A DNA stretch of 64,000 nt, from positions 62,001-126,000 of the forward strand of contig JAISYK010000002.1 in the NCBI GenBank assembly GCA_031269945.1, given 5' to 3'. The position numbers and the translations under genes are program-made. The DNA is from Candidatus Endomicrobiellum calonymphae. GTDB taxonomy: Bacteria > Elusimicrobiota > Endomicrobiia > Endomicrobiales > Endomicrobiaceae. Positions 10,936 through 21,211 of this stretch are shown here, in pieces (position 1 is the first letter of the stretch; every line of letters starts with the position of its first letter). A model generated the notes under the pieces. That model did not search any database. It was not told the origin of the DNA and was given only the letters and a program-made list of their open reading frames with translations.

Positions 10936-11637
10936 ATGTCTGCAAAGAGAGTGCTTTTAAAACTTTCTGGAGAATCTCTTTGTGATAATTTATCTTCAAT
11001 AAGTGAGGTTTGTCTTTTAAGAACTGCAAATGAGATTAAATCTGCTATTTCTTGTAGTGAAGTACAGCTTGCGATTGTAGTTGGTGGAGGGAATATTTGG
11101 AGAGGGGCAGGGAAATTTATAGAGAGGGTTATTGCGGACAATATGGGGATGCTTGCTACAGTCATAAATTCTCTTGCTTTAAATGGTGCGTTAACTAAAA
11201 TAGGTATCAAGTCGAGCATATTTTCCGTGAATGGTCTAAGCGATTTTGTTGAAAATTTTGATAGAGAGAAGGTTATTAATTATATTGAGCAAGGGAATGT
11301 AATTATTTTTGCAGGTGGCACAGGTAAGCCTTTTTGTACTACTGATACTACTGCTGCATTAAGGGCCATGGAAATAAAAGCTGATATATTGTTAAAAGCG
11401 ACGCAGGTTGATGGTGTTTATAGCATGGATCCTAGAAAGGATGAAAAGGCTGTGAAATTTGATTCTTTAACTTTTAAGGAGGCTCTGGATAGACATTTAG
11501 AAATTATGGATTCTGAAGTTTTTTCACTGTGTATGTACACAAATATATCGATTATCGTATTTGATTTTTATAAAGATGGAAATTTAAGGAAAGTTTTAAA
11601 TGGTGAAAAAATAGGGACGATAGTGGAGGCGGGATAA
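10936..11637 (+). CDS. pyrH: UMP kinase
   Basis: KRVLLKLSGESL, VVGGGNIWRG, FAGGTGKPFCTTDTTAALRA. Confidence 0.97.
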   Translation: MSAKRVLLKLSGESLCDNLSSISEVCLLRTANEIKSAISCSEVQLAIVVGGGNIWRGAGKFIERVIADNMGMLATVINSLALNGALTKIGIKSSIFSVNGLSDFVENFDREKVINYIEQGNVIIFAGGTGKPFCTTDTTAALRAMEIKADILLKATQVDGVYSMDPRKDEKAVKFDSLTFKEALDRHLEIMDSEVFSLCMYTNISIIVFDFYKDGNLRKVLNGEKIGTIVEAG

Positions 11638-11638
11638 A

Positions 11639-12202
11639 ATGCAGGTCCAGAATTTATTTTCAACATCTGAAGATGCTATGAAAAGAACTACAGGCAGGTT
11701 AAAATGTGAAGTGTCTCATGTAAGAACTGGCAGAGCAAATAGAGCGATGGTAGAGGGCATAAAGATCAAAAATTATGATTATGTTGTTTCTATCAGCCAA
11801 ATAGCTGCTATAAATGTTTTAGATGCAAAGACAATAGAAATAAAACCTTGGGATACTTCTCAATTGAATGCTATAGAGAAAGCTATACTTAAAGCTGACA
11901 TAGGAATATCTCCGATAATTGATGGAGAACTTGTACGTCTTTCAATTCCTTCTCTTACTGAAGATAGAAGGAAAGAAATAGCAAAAGCTATGAATAAGAT
12001 GGCTGAAAAATTTAAGATAGATATAAGAAATGAAAGAAGAATTTTAATTGAAAACATAAAGAAGCTTGAAAAAAATAAGATTATAACTGAAGATGATAAA
12101 AAAAAGTTCGAGATTAAAGCACAGAAAATTACTGATGTTTACATAAAAAAAATAGATGAGATAATAGAGATTAAAGAAAAAGAAATTATGCAAATATTAT
12201 GA
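11639..12202 (+). CDS. frr: ribosome recycling factor
   Basis: VRTGRANRAMVEGIK, IPSLTEDRRKEIAK. Confidence 0.96.
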   Translation: MQVQNLFSTSEDAMKRTTGRLKCEVSHVRTGRANRAMVEGIKIKNYDYVVSISQIAAINVLDAKTIEIKPWDTSQLNAIEKAILKADIGISPIIDGELVRLSIPSLTEDRRKEIAKAMNKMAEKFKIDIRNERRILIENIKKLEKNKIITEDDKKKFEIKAQKITDVYIKKIDEIIEIKEKEIMQIL

Positions 12203-12304
12203 ATAAGATAATTTCCAATTATTGCTGAGGTATTGCAATGAGAAGAGATATTAAATAATGTTATGGTAAATAAGATGAATATTGTTGGTAGGAGAGGAAA
12301 ATCT

Positions 12305-12478
12305 ATGATTTATAAAATCGATGTTGATATTTGCGTGGGATGTGGGGCGTGTGCAACGAGTTGTCCTATTTCGATTATTGAGCAAAAAGGAGGTAAATAT
12401 ATAATTAATTCGAGCGGATGTAAAGGATGTGGAGTATGCGAATCGACTTGTCCGGTAAGTGCTATTTCTAAAGATTAA
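12305..12478 (+). CDS. 2[4Fe-4S] ferredoxin
   Basis: [12 protein letters not shown] and [12 protein letters not shown]; start assigned to the internal ATG. Confidence 0.9.
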   Translation: MIYKIDVDICVGCGACATSCPISIIEQKGGKYIINSSGCKGCGVCESTCPVSAISKD

Positions 12479-12489
12479 GAGGGTTTTTT

Positions 12490-13167
12490 TTGATACCAGG
12501 GCACGTAGCTATTATAATGGATGGGAACGGTAGGTGGGCAAAGAAGAAATATTTACCTAGGATTTTTGGTCACAGACAAGGAGTCGAAACTATAAAAGAG
12601 ATTGTCAAGGCCGCAAATGGTCTTGGGATAAAAATTTTGACTCTCTATGCTTTTTCTACAGAAAATTGGAAAAGACCGCAGGGTGAAATAAAATCGTTAT
12701 TTTCTATAATTGGGCAATTTATAAAGGAAGAATTAAAAGAATTAAATGATTTAGGTATCAGGCTTAGGATACTTGGAGACTTGTCAAAGTTTTCTGAAAG
12801 TGTAAGAAGTGAAATTGAAAATGCTTGTGCAGTTACATCTCAGAATGCTAAATTTGAACTAAACATAGCTTTAAATTACGGTGCAAGACAAGAACTTATT
12901 CGTGCTTTTGAAATGATGTCAGAGCAAGGTATAAAGAGGCCTACGGAGGAAGTTGTGTCATCTTTTCTGTATACTTGCGGGCAACCCGATCCAGACTTAC
13001 TTATTCGTACTTCAGGAGAATTCAGGTTATCAAATTTTCTTCTTTGGCAAATTGCGTATTCTGAAATTTACGTAACGAATAAATTATGGCCAGATTTTTC
13101 GCGAGATGATTTAAAAACTGCAATAGCAGCTTTTCAAAAAAGAAGAAGACGTTTTGGTGGATTGTAA
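12490..13167 (+). CDS. uppS: undecaprenyl diphosphate synthase
   Basis: HVAIIMDGNGRWAKK, GRQGVETIKEIV-like region, PDLLIRTSGEFRLSNFLLWQ. Confidence 0.96.
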   Translation: MIPGHVAIIMDGNGRWAKKKYLPRIFGHRQGVETIKEIVKAANGLGIKILTLYAFSTENWKRPQGEIKSLFSIIGQFIKEELKELNDLGIRLRILGDLSKFSESVRSEIENACAVTSQNAKFELNIALNYGARQELIRAFEMMSEQGIKRPTEEVVSSFLYTCGQPDPDLLIRTSGEFRLSNFLLWQIAYSEIYVTNKLWPDFSRDDLKTAIAAFQKRRRRFGGL

Positions 13168-13332
13168 AGTGCGTTAAAATTTAAAAACTAGTATTCGTAA
13201 TGTTTTGCTATTGTTTTTTATTTTAATTTGTTGATTTTGTATATTAGAATATGGAATGTGTGTGCCAATCATTTACGGAATTGTGTTGTTATTAATATAG
13301 ATTTAGAACTATAACTTTATGGAGTTTTGTTC

Positions 13333-14133
13333 ATGTTGTTGGCTAGGATGTTGACGGCGATTATCGGAATACCGTTTATTCTTGTTTGCGTATATTGTGG
13401 CGATATAATTTTTTATGGGATGACGTTTTTTGTGTCGCTCTTTTGTGTTTATGAGTATCTTGCCATTTTGAAGAAATATAATCCTCATATTTTTGCGTCG
13501 CTTGTAATGTCTGCTGCGTTTTCAATATTTTTGTACTTTTTTAAAAATTTCCCAGTAGATAAAATAATGGTTTCTGCCGTCGTTATGATGATTGTTTTTT
13601 TTGGTGTAGAAATTTTCAAAGAGAATTCGAATTTATGTATTGTTAGAATATCGTCATCTTTTTGGGGAACTTTTTTTATTCCGCTTGCTTTAATGCATAT
13701 GGTTTATATACGTAACTTGAAATATGGCATGGAGCTTGTATTTTTCATTTTTATAGTTATTTGGACTTTGGATACGGCAGCTTATGCTTTTGGGAAGGTG
13801 CTTGGTAAACATAAGCTCGTGGAAAGTGTTAGTCCTAGGAAAACAGTAGAAGGTGCGATAGCGGGAATTATTTTTGGCATTTTAGGAGCGATTATATGTA
13901 GATATGGATTTATGAGTAATATTTTAACTTTATGGGACAGTGTAATTTTAGGATTTCTGATCGCGGTCATAGGACAATTTTCAGATCTTTCTGAGTCTAT
14001 TATTAAAAGAGATGGCGACATTAAAGATTCAGGTAGAATGCTGCCTGGACATGGCGGAGTTTTCGATAGATTTGATTCTTATATATTTACAGCTCCTATA
14101 ATATATTATTATGTTTCGAAATTTTTAGTATGA
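13333..14133 (+). CDS. cdsA: phosphatidate cytidylyltransferase
   Basis: C-terminal SPRKTVEGAIAG...SDLSESIIKRDGDIKDSGRMLPGHGGVFDRFDS signature. Confidence 0.95.
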   Translation: MLLARMLTAIIGIPFILVCVYCGDIIFYGMTFFVSLFCVYEYLAILKKYNPHIFASLVMSAAFSIFLYFFKNFPVDKIMVSAVVMMIVFFGVEIFKENSNLCIVRISSSFWGTFFIPLALMHMVYIRNLKYGMELVFFIFIVIWTLDTAAYAFGKVLGKHKLVESVSPRKTVEGAIAGIIFGILGAIICRYGFMSNILTLWDSVILGFLIAVIGQFSDLSESIIKRDGDIKDSGRMLPGHGGVFDRFDSYIFTAPIIYYYVSKFLV

Positions 14134-15281
14134 AAAAAATAGCAATTTTAGGATCTTCAGGATCAATAGGCACACAAACTTTAGATATAGTTTATAACAT
14201 AAAAAATGATGTTTGTGTTAAAGGTCTTGCCGTTGACTCTAATATAGAGGTTTTAAAATTACAAATTAAGAAATTCAAACCATCTGCTGTATCTGTGAAT
14301 AATTTCGCTGAATCTAATAATTTAAAAAAATGGTGTGTTTCCAATAATATAAGAATTAGCGTTTACAGCGGGCCTTCTGGACTTGAGAGACTTGTGAAAA
14401 TGCCGGATGTTGAGATGGTTATTGTTGCCATTGTTGGAGCTGCTGGGTTAAAGGCTACAGTTGCTGCGATAAAATCAAAAAAAAACGTAGCTATTGCAAA
14501 TAAAGAAATTCTTGTCATGGCAGGTAGCTATATAATGAGCCTTGCCGTGGAAAATGGGATATCTGTACTTCCTGTTGACAGTGAACATTCAGCTATATTT
14601 CAATGTTGTATAGGTGAAAAAAAACCTCAAATAAAGAAAATAGTGCTTACAGCTTCTGGAGGACCGTTTTATAGGTATGATAAAAAATTTTCTCAAATAA
14701 CTGTCAAAGAAGCCTTGAATCATCCCATATGGAAAATGGGGAAGAAGATAACAATTGACAGTTCTACTCTTATGAATAAGGGACTCGAAGCTATTGAGGC
14801 ATCTGTTTTATTTGGGGTGCCTATAGAGAAAGTTGAAGTTATAATACATCCTCAATCCATCTTGCACTCAATGGTAGAGTATATTGATGGTTCGGTTATA
14901 GCTCAGCTTTCAAATCCAGATATGAGGTTGCCGATTCAGTATGCTTTAACTTACCCAGAGAGATTACCATCAAATGTAAAACCATTAAATCTTAACGAAA
15001 TTGGTAAATTAGAATTTTTCAAACCAGATTTTAATAAATTCCCATGTTTGAAGCTTTCATATTACGCTGCGAAAAAAGGTTTTACTATGCTTTCAGTAAT
15101 GAATGCTGCTAATGAGGTGGCGGTTGAAGCATTTTTAAATGAAGAGATAAAATTTACAGATATTCCAAAAATTGTTGAAAAAACCATGTATGCTCATACG
15201 ATATCAAAAAGTTTGTCATTGGATAGTTTTATTGAAGCCGACTTTTGGGCAAGATATTATGCAAGAAAATTAATTAATTGA
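14130..15281 (+). CDS. dxr: 1-deoxy-D-xylulose 5-phosphate reductoisomerase
   Basis: KKIAILGSSGSIGTQTLD, ANKEILVMAG, PVDSEHSAIFQ. Confidence 0.97.
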   Translation: MKKIAILGSSGSIGTQTLDIVYNIKNDVCVKGLAVDSNIEVLKLQIKKFKPSAVSVNNFAESNNLKKWCVSNNIRISVYSGPSGLERLVKMPDVEMVIVAIVGAAGLKATVAAIKSKKNVAIANKEILVMAGSYIMSLAVENGISVLPVDSEHSAIFQCCIGEKKPQIKKIVLTASGGPFYRYDKKFSQITVKEALNHPIWKMGKKITIDSSTLMNKGLEAIEASVLFGVPIEKVEVIIHPQSILHSMVEYIDGSVIAQLSNPDMRLPIQYALTYPERLPSNVKPLNLNEIGKLEFFKPDFNKFPCLKLSYYAAKKGFTMLSVMNAANEVAVEAFLNEEIKFTDIPKIVEKTMYAHTISKSLSLDSFIEADFWARYYARKLIN

Positions 15282-15288
15282 TAAAGGA

Positions 15289-16347
15289 ATGCGTATGATC
15301 ATATTTTTTCAGATGTTTAGTGTTGCTGTTGGGTTTGGATTCTTAGTTTTTATACATGAATTTGGGCATTTTCTTGCTGCAAAAATGTGTAAAATAAAAA
15401 TAGTAACTTTTGCTTTCGGTTTTGGGCCAGATTTAATTAAACATACTTTTAAAGGTACGAAGTATTGTGTAAAAGCCATCCCATTTGGTGGGTTTGTTAA
15501 AATGATGGGAGAAACTCCTGCCGAGGCTACGGGTAGTGACGGAGAGTACTTATCTCTTGCGTGGTATAAGAAGGTTTGGATATCATTCGCTGGCCCGTTT
15601 TCGAATTACATTTTTGCAATTTTTCTTTTTTCTTTTGTTTTTAACGCGTGGGGGGTAATAACTCCTAATACTAATTGTTGTATAGGATCTGTAGTTAAAA
15701 ATTATCCCGCTGCAGTTGTAGGACTAATGCCTGGAGATAAGATAAAATCGGTGGATGCAGTTGAAATAGAGACGTGGAATGATTTAAATGTGGAATTGAG
15801 AAATAGGGTAGGCAAGCGTGCTTTTTTCGTTATAGAACGAAAGGATAAATCTTTTAAATTGGATATGTTTATTGTAAAGAATCCCGTAACGAAAGCAGCT
15901 ACGATAGGTGTGCGTCCTATAAAAACAAAAATAAGTCTTATAAAATCTTTATATTTTGGAGTTAAGGCTTCAATATTGCAAACGGTTTTCCCTATTATTT
16001 ATCTTGTAGAAAGGGCTGTATCGTTAGAAAATCCTGATATTTCTGGTCCTATAGGAATTATTCAGCTTATGGCAAACGCTACAAAGGAAGGGCTGCAGGA
16101 TTATTTGACGTTAGTAGCGATTTTATCGGTTGCTTTGGGATTATTTAATCTTTTTCCTATACCTATGGTTGATGGCGGGATGATATTGTTGTTTTTTATA
16201 GAAGGAATAGTAAGAAAACGAATAAATGTGAAAACTATTCATATTTATAATACTATAGGATTGATTTTTGTAGTAGCTATTTTTCTATTTTCTACGTATA
16301 GCGATCTTTTGCGGTTAAATGTAATGAAGCCGTTTGGTGGGCTGTAG
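15289..16347 (+). CDS. rseP: RseP-type site-2 (M50) zinc metalloprotease
   Basis: HEFGHFLAAKMCKI, PDZ domain, NLFPIPMVDGG. Confidence 0.94.
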   Translation: MRMIIFFQMFSVAVGFGFLVFIHEFGHFLAAKMCKIKIVTFAFGFGPDLIKHTFKGTKYCVKAIPFGGFVKMMGETPAEATGSDGEYLSLAWYKKVWISFAGPFSNYIFAIFLFSFVFNAWGVITPNTNCCIGSVVKNYPAAVVGLMPGDKIKSVDAVEIETWNDLNVELRNRVGKRAFFVIERKDKSFKLDMFIVKNPVTKAATIGVRPIKTKISLIKSLYFGVKASILQTVFPIIYLVERAVSLENPDISGPIGIIQLMANATKEGLQDYLTLVAILSVALGLFNLFPIPMVDGGMILLFFIEGIVRKRINVKTIHIYNTIGLIFVVAIFLFSTYSDLLRLNVMKPFGGL

Positions 16348-16354
16348 ATTTAAG

Positions 16355-17440
16355 ATGAAATTTTATAAAAGGTCTCAAACAATAAGGATTAGTATTGGTG
16401 GTGTAACGGTTGGAGGTGGTTCTTTAATTGCAGTTCAATCTATGACAAATACGGATTCGAGAAATTGGAGAGCTACTGTAAAGCAGATAAAGCAGTTAGA
16501 GGAAGTTGGCTGCGAAGTTGTTCGTGTTTCTTTCCCTGATTTAGAATCTGCTTGCAATGTAAGTAAAATAAAGAAGAATATTAAAATTCCATTGGTGGCA
16601 GATATCCATTTTGATTATAAGATAGCCCTTGAAGTTATAAGGCAGGGCGTTGATAAACTAAGAATTAATCCAGAGAATATAGGATCAAAGGATAAAATCG
16701 AAATTTTAGTAAAAGAAGCTAAAAAAGCACATATTCCTATAAGAATAGGAGTTAACGCAGGATCATTAAAGGAAGCTTGTAATTTAAATAACAGTTTACT
16801 GCGTGCGAAAGCTCTTGTAAATTCGGCTATGGCACATGTGAAAATTTTAGAGAAATATGACTTTCACGATATAATTGTTTCTTTAAAGTCTTCGAATATT
16901 AACACAACACTACAAGCTTATAGGATTTTTGCTTCTAAAAGAAATTATCCTTTACACTTGGGCATAACAGAAGCAGGTTCGCTTAGAGAAGGTTCTATAA
17001 AATCCGCTGCAGGATTGGGAATAATGCTATGTGACGGAATAGGTGATACTGTCAGAGTTTCACTTACCGCAAATCCCGTCGAAGAAATTAGAGTCGCTTA
17101 CTCTATTTTGAAGTATATGGGGCTTCGTGATTTTGGGGTGGAGGTTATTTCTTGCCCTACATGCTCCAGATGCAAAGTTAATTTGATAGAAATGGTTTCA
17201 AAAATTGAAAAGGAAATTTCTAGAATCAAAAATTTAAATAAACTTTCAAAATCTTTGAAGATAGCTTTAATGGGTTGTGTTGTAAATGGTCTTGGTGAAT
17301 CAAAGGATGCAGATTTTGGGATAGCGGGTGGAGAGAAGGAAGGTATATTATTTAAAAATGGTAAGGTTTTAGGAGAAGTTAGTTCTGATGAGTGGGTTGA
17401 TAAGCTTATCTATATGATAAAAGATTATCAGATGAGTTAA
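16355..17440 (+). CDS. ispG: (E)-4-hydroxy-3-methylbut-2-enyl-diphosphate synthase
   Basis: VQSMTNTDSRNWRATVKQIKQLEEVGCEVVRV, LRINPENIG, SCPTCSRC. Confidence 0.96.
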   Translation: MKFYKRSQTIRISIGGVTVGGGSLIAVQSMTNTDSRNWRATVKQIKQLEEVGCEVVRVSFPDLESACNVSKIKKNIKIPLVADIHFDYKIALEVIRQGVDKLRINPENIGSKDKIEILVKEAKKAHIPIRIGVNAGSLKEACNLNNSLLRAKALVNSAMAHVKILEKYDFHDIIVSLKSSNINTTLQAYRIFASKRNYPLHLGITEAGSLREGSIKSAAGLGIMLCDGIGDTVRVSLTANPVEEIRVAYSILKYMGLRDFGVEVISCPTCSRCKVNLIEMVSKIEKEISRIKNLNKLSKSLKIALMGCVVNGLGESKDADFGIAGGEKEGILFKNGKVLGEVSSDEWVDKLIYMIKDYQMS

Positions 17441-17459
17441 GTTATAAAAGGGCAAGAAA

Positions 17460-17925
17460 ATGAGAGAAATTTATTTAACAAGACTAGGTAGAAAAAGACT
17501 TATTGATGAATTAAAGGAGCTTCAAAAGAAAAAAATCTATTGTTAAAAATGAAATTGCACTGACAAGAGAATTTGGTGATTTAAAGGAGAATGCGGAATA
17601 TCATGCTGTCAAAGAGACTCTAACCAATCTTATGCGTAGGATTGTAGAACTTGATTCTAAAATAATTTATTCAAAAATTATTGAAGAAAAAGATATTGAT
17701 CTAGATAAAATATTTATTGGTGTTACAGTAAAAATACAAGACGAAAATGATAACGATTATGAATATATCATTGTGGATTCGGAAGAAGCGGATCCAGCTG
17801 AAAATAGAATATCTATACAATCGCCTCTTGCTCAAGGATTATTGGGACATAAGGTTGGGGAAATAGTTACAGTTGAGTTGCCAGTAGGTAAAACAAAATT
17901 TAAAATATTGAAAATTTTTAAATAA
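17460..17925 (+). pseudogene. greA: transcription elongation factor GreA with one frameshift
   Basis: ATG at 17460 reads MREIYLTRLGRKRLIDELKELQKKKIYC*; shifting frame at A7 (17529-17535) continues ...KSIVKNEIALTREFGDLKENAEYHAVKE into the 17632-17925 ORF. Confidence 0.88.
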
Positions 17926-18056
17926 ATATGTTTAACAATTTTAATTATTGAGAGAAATCAAATATTAAGGAAAATAAACAGTGGTAAGGGAAAAATAGCA
18001 TATGCGTAATGATTTTGTGCTTGGTGTGAATTTTGTCTTAATCAAAAGAGAATTTC

Positions 18057-19763
18057 GTGTTTTTTTCTAAACTGTTAATTCCAACTTTAAGGAAATCTCC
18101 GTCAGATGCCGATATAATTTCTGCGAAGCTGATGATAAGATCTGGGATGATACGCAAACTGGCATCTGGACTTTATGAATTTTTGCCTTTGGGACTTAGA
18201 GTTATAAGAAAAGTCGAAAATATAATAAGGCATGAAATGAGTATTATTGGTGGGCAGGAGGTAATTCTTCCTTTGATTCTTCCTAAGAATTTATGGATTG
18301 AGACAGGGAGATGGGATGTTTATGGCAAAGAGCTTTTTAGGTTAAAAGATAGGAAAAAATCCGAATTTTGTCTTGCTCCTACAGCTGAAGAAGTGGTAGT
18401 AGATTTGGTGAAGAAAGACATAAAATCGTATAGACAACTTCCTATTATGTTATATCAGTTTGGCACAAAATTTAGAGATGAAGTACGACCGCGTTTCGGC
18501 GTTATGCGTTCGCGAGAATTTTTAATGAAAGATGCTTATTCATTTCATAGTGACGAATTGGACTTGGAGAGATATTATCAGGTCATGTTTGATGCCTATA
18601 AAAGTATATGTGTGAAATGCGGATTAAAATTTTGTGTTGTTGAATCGGAGTCAGGCCCAATAGGTGGATCATTGTCCCATGAGTTTATGATTTTGGCAGA
18701 TAATGGAGAAACAGAATTGGCGTGGTGTAAATGTGGATATAGTGCGACTAGTGAAAACGCTGAGTGTTTAAAAGCGGATAACTGTAAGGAAGAATTGAAC
18801 ACTATTGAAGAAGTGTTCACTCCAAATGCTGGTGCTATTGAATATATTGCAAAGTTTTTAAATTTACCCACTAAAAAATTTGTAAAAACAATGATTTATA
18901 TTGCGGATGGAGATCCTGTTGTTGTTTTAGTGAGAGGAGATCATGAAGTAAACGAAACAAAGCTTCAAACTTTACTTGAGGTGAGAAAGGTAATGCTTGC
19001 CGACGAACAGACAGTTATTTCTATAACAAATGCACCGATAGGATTTGCAGGCCCTGTGGGACTGAAAAATGCAAATATTATAGCTGATTTATCTGTTGTT
19101 GGAATTTTGAATGCAGTTTCTGGCGCAAATAAAAAAGATTATCACGTAAAAAATATAAATTATAAAAGAGATTACGATGTAAATGAAATTGCTGATATAA
19201 GAAAATCTGTGCCAGGCGATATTTGTCCCAGATGCGAAAAAGAAAAATTAAAATTTTTGAGAGGTATTGAAATCGGACATATTTTTAAGTTGGGTACTAG
19301 ATATTCAAAATCAATGAATGCAACGTATCTTGACTCAAATGGGAGTGAAAATCTTATTTTTATGGGTTGTTATGGATTAGGAGTTACGAGAATAGTTTCT
19401 GCGGCGATAGAACAGTCACATGACGATGGTGGCATAATATGGCCTGACAATATTACTCCGTTTGAAGTCTTAATTATTCCTTTAGATTATCATGACAACA
19501 AAATTAGAAAAGTGACAGATAAGATATATAGGGAGCTGTCTTCAAAAGGATTAGATGTTTTAGTTGATGATAGGGATGAAAGACCAGGTGTCAAATTTAA
19601 AGATGCTGATTTGATAGGTATTCCTTATAGAATAACAATTGGCAAGAAAAATCTTGTGGATGGAAATGTAGAATTTAAGGTGAGAAAAAATTACAAGGGT
19701 AATGTTGAGCTTTTTAAATTTGGAGAGATTATATCTAAAGTATTAAAAATATTTAAAAAATAG
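18057..19763 (+). CDS. proS: prolyl-tRNA synthetase
   Basis: FCLAPTAEEVVVDLV, QFGTKFRDEVRPRFGVMRSREFLMKDAYSF, INS-type editing domain; GTG start. Confidence 0.97.
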   Translation: MFFSKLLIPTLRKSPSDADIISAKLMIRSGMIRKLASGLYEFLPLGLRVIRKVENIIRHEMSIIGGQEVILPLILPKNLWIETGRWDVYGKELFRLKDRKKSEFCLAPTAEEVVVDLVKKDIKSYRQLPIMLYQFGTKFRDEVRPRFGVMRSREFLMKDAYSFHSDELDLERYYQVMFDAYKSICVKCGLKFCVVESESGPIGGSLSHEFMILADNGETELAWCKCGYSATSENAECLKADNCKEELNTIEEVFTPNAGAIEYIAKFLNLPTKKFVKTMIYIADGDPVVVLVRGDHEVNETKLQTLLEVRKVMLADEQTVISITNAPIGFAGPVGLKNANIIADLSVVGILNAVSGANKKDYHVKNINYKRDYDVNEIADIRKSVPGDICPRCEKEKLKFLRGIEIGHIFKLGTRYSKSMNATYLDSNGSENLIFMGCYGLGVTRIVSAAIEQSHDDGGIIWPDNITPFEVLIIPLDYHDNKIRKVTDKIYRELSSKGLDVLVDDRDERPGVKFKDADLIGIPYRITIGKKNLVDGNVEFKVRKNYKGNVELFKFGEIISKVLKIFKK

Positions 19764-19774
19764 TTGCGATAAAA

Positions 19775-21211
19775 ATGAAAGATTTTTTTAAGCTTGAAGA
19801 AAATAATACAGACATTTCTACTGAAATTATTGCTGGTCTGACTACATTTTTTACAATGGCATATGTCATTTTTGTGAACCCTTCTATTCTTTCTTTAAAT
19901 TCCGGAATGTCATGGCACGGGGTTTTCGCGGCAACAATATTGACTTCTATCTTTGGCACGTTGACAATGGCTTTGTATGCGAATGTCCCATTTGCACTTG
20001 CTCCTGGAATGGGGTCCAATGTGTTTTTTACATTTACTCTTTGTAAACAAATGGGATTTTCTTGGCAAGAATCACTTGTAATAGTGTTTATATGTGGATT
20101 ATTTATTATTCTTGTGACTGTTACAAAACTTAGAAAGATGTTTGTTCGAGCGATACCTGATTTTCTTAAAAATTCAATTACTGGCGGAGTTGGAATATTT
20201 ATAGCGTATATAGGATTAAAAAATGCCTCTTTTCTGATGTTCCTGTCCAGTGCTGGAAAATACACTGTTTTGAAAAATAGCGATGTAATTTCGGATAGCT
20301 CGGTTATACCGTTTCTTACAGTTTTTAATAATTTACACGCACTGCTGGGATTAATAGGACTAATATTTGTTTCAGTGCTTTTTGTGAAAAGAGTAAAAGG
20401 TGCGATTTTTATAGGCATTATAGCGACTACTATAATTGGCATTGCTATGGGAATAGTGGATATTTCTAAAATCAGGTTTTTTAATTTGGAATCAATAGCT
20501 TCGATAAAAGATGTTACATTAGCTATGTTTAGCGGCTTTAGCATCCGATCTCTATTTTCGAATTTTAATAAAGCAATTTTTACTTTAACTGCTGTATTTT
20601 CATTATTTCTTTCAGAAATTTTTGGTGCAATAGGAACATTTATAAGTGCAGGGGAAATAAGCAATATTTTTAATATTGACGTTGAAAATGATAGAAAATT
20701 TAATAAAAGGCTGCTGAGTTCTAAATTTGAAAAAGCTTTGTTTTCAGGTGGCATTGCGTCAGCAGCAAGTGGATTGTTTGGAACAAGTAGTGTAACTGCT
20801 TATGTGGAGAGTGTATCCGGTATTTCAGTAGGGGGAAGGACAGGATTAACAGGAGTTACTGTTGCACTAATGTTCTTATTGTGTTTGCCATTTGCCAATT
20901 TTTTTAGTATAGTCCCGCTTGAAGCTACAGCACCTGCATTAATAGTTGTAGGTGTGCTTATGATGTCGCCAATAATGAAAATAAATTGGAATGATTATGA
21001 GCAGGCTTTTCCTGCGTTTTTAACAATAATTATTATGTCTTTTTCGTTTAGTATAAGTTATGGTATAGCTGCGGGGTTTGTGTTTTATTGTATTGTAAAA
21101 TTGGTACGTGGCAAAATGAAAGAAATTCACCCCATTTTGTTAGTGATTTCTTTGTTGTTTTTGTTTAATTTTATATTAACTGCTTTTAGAGGTACAAATG
21201 AATTTAAATAA
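19775..21211 (+). CDS. NCS2-family purine (guanine/hypoxanthine-type) permease
   Basis: DISTEIIAGLTTFFTMAYVIFVNPSIL, ALAPGMGSNVFFTFTLCKQMGFSWQESL, FGTSSVTAYVESVSGI. Confidence 0.92.
   Translation: MKDFFKLEENNTDISTEIIAGLTTFFTMAYVIFVNPSILSLNSGMSWHGVFAATILTSIFGTLTMALYANVPFALAPGMGSNVFFTFTLCKQMGFSWQESLVIVFICGLFIILVTVTKLRKMFVRAIPDFLKNSITGGVGIFIAYIGLKNASFLMFLSSAGKYTVLKNSDVISDSSVIPFLTVFNNLHALLGLIGLIFVSVLFVKRVKGAIFIGIIATTIIGIAMGIVDISKIRFFNLESIASIKDVTLAMFSGFSIRSLFSNFNKAIFTLTAVFSLFLSEIFGAIGTFISAGEISNIFNIDVENDRKFNKRLLSSKFEKALFSGGIASAASGLFGTSSVTAYVESVSGISVGGRTGLTGVTVALMFLLCLPFANFFSIVPLEATAPALIVVGVLMMSPIMKINWNDYEQAFPAFLTIIIMSFSFSISYGIAAGFVFYCIVKLVRGKMKEIHPILLVISLLFLFNFILTAFRGTNEFK

Noticed and set aside
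19753-20754. 333 aa minus-strand ORF
   Set aside because: Exactly antisense to the clear NCS2 permease; low-complexity translation; artefact of AT-rich coding.
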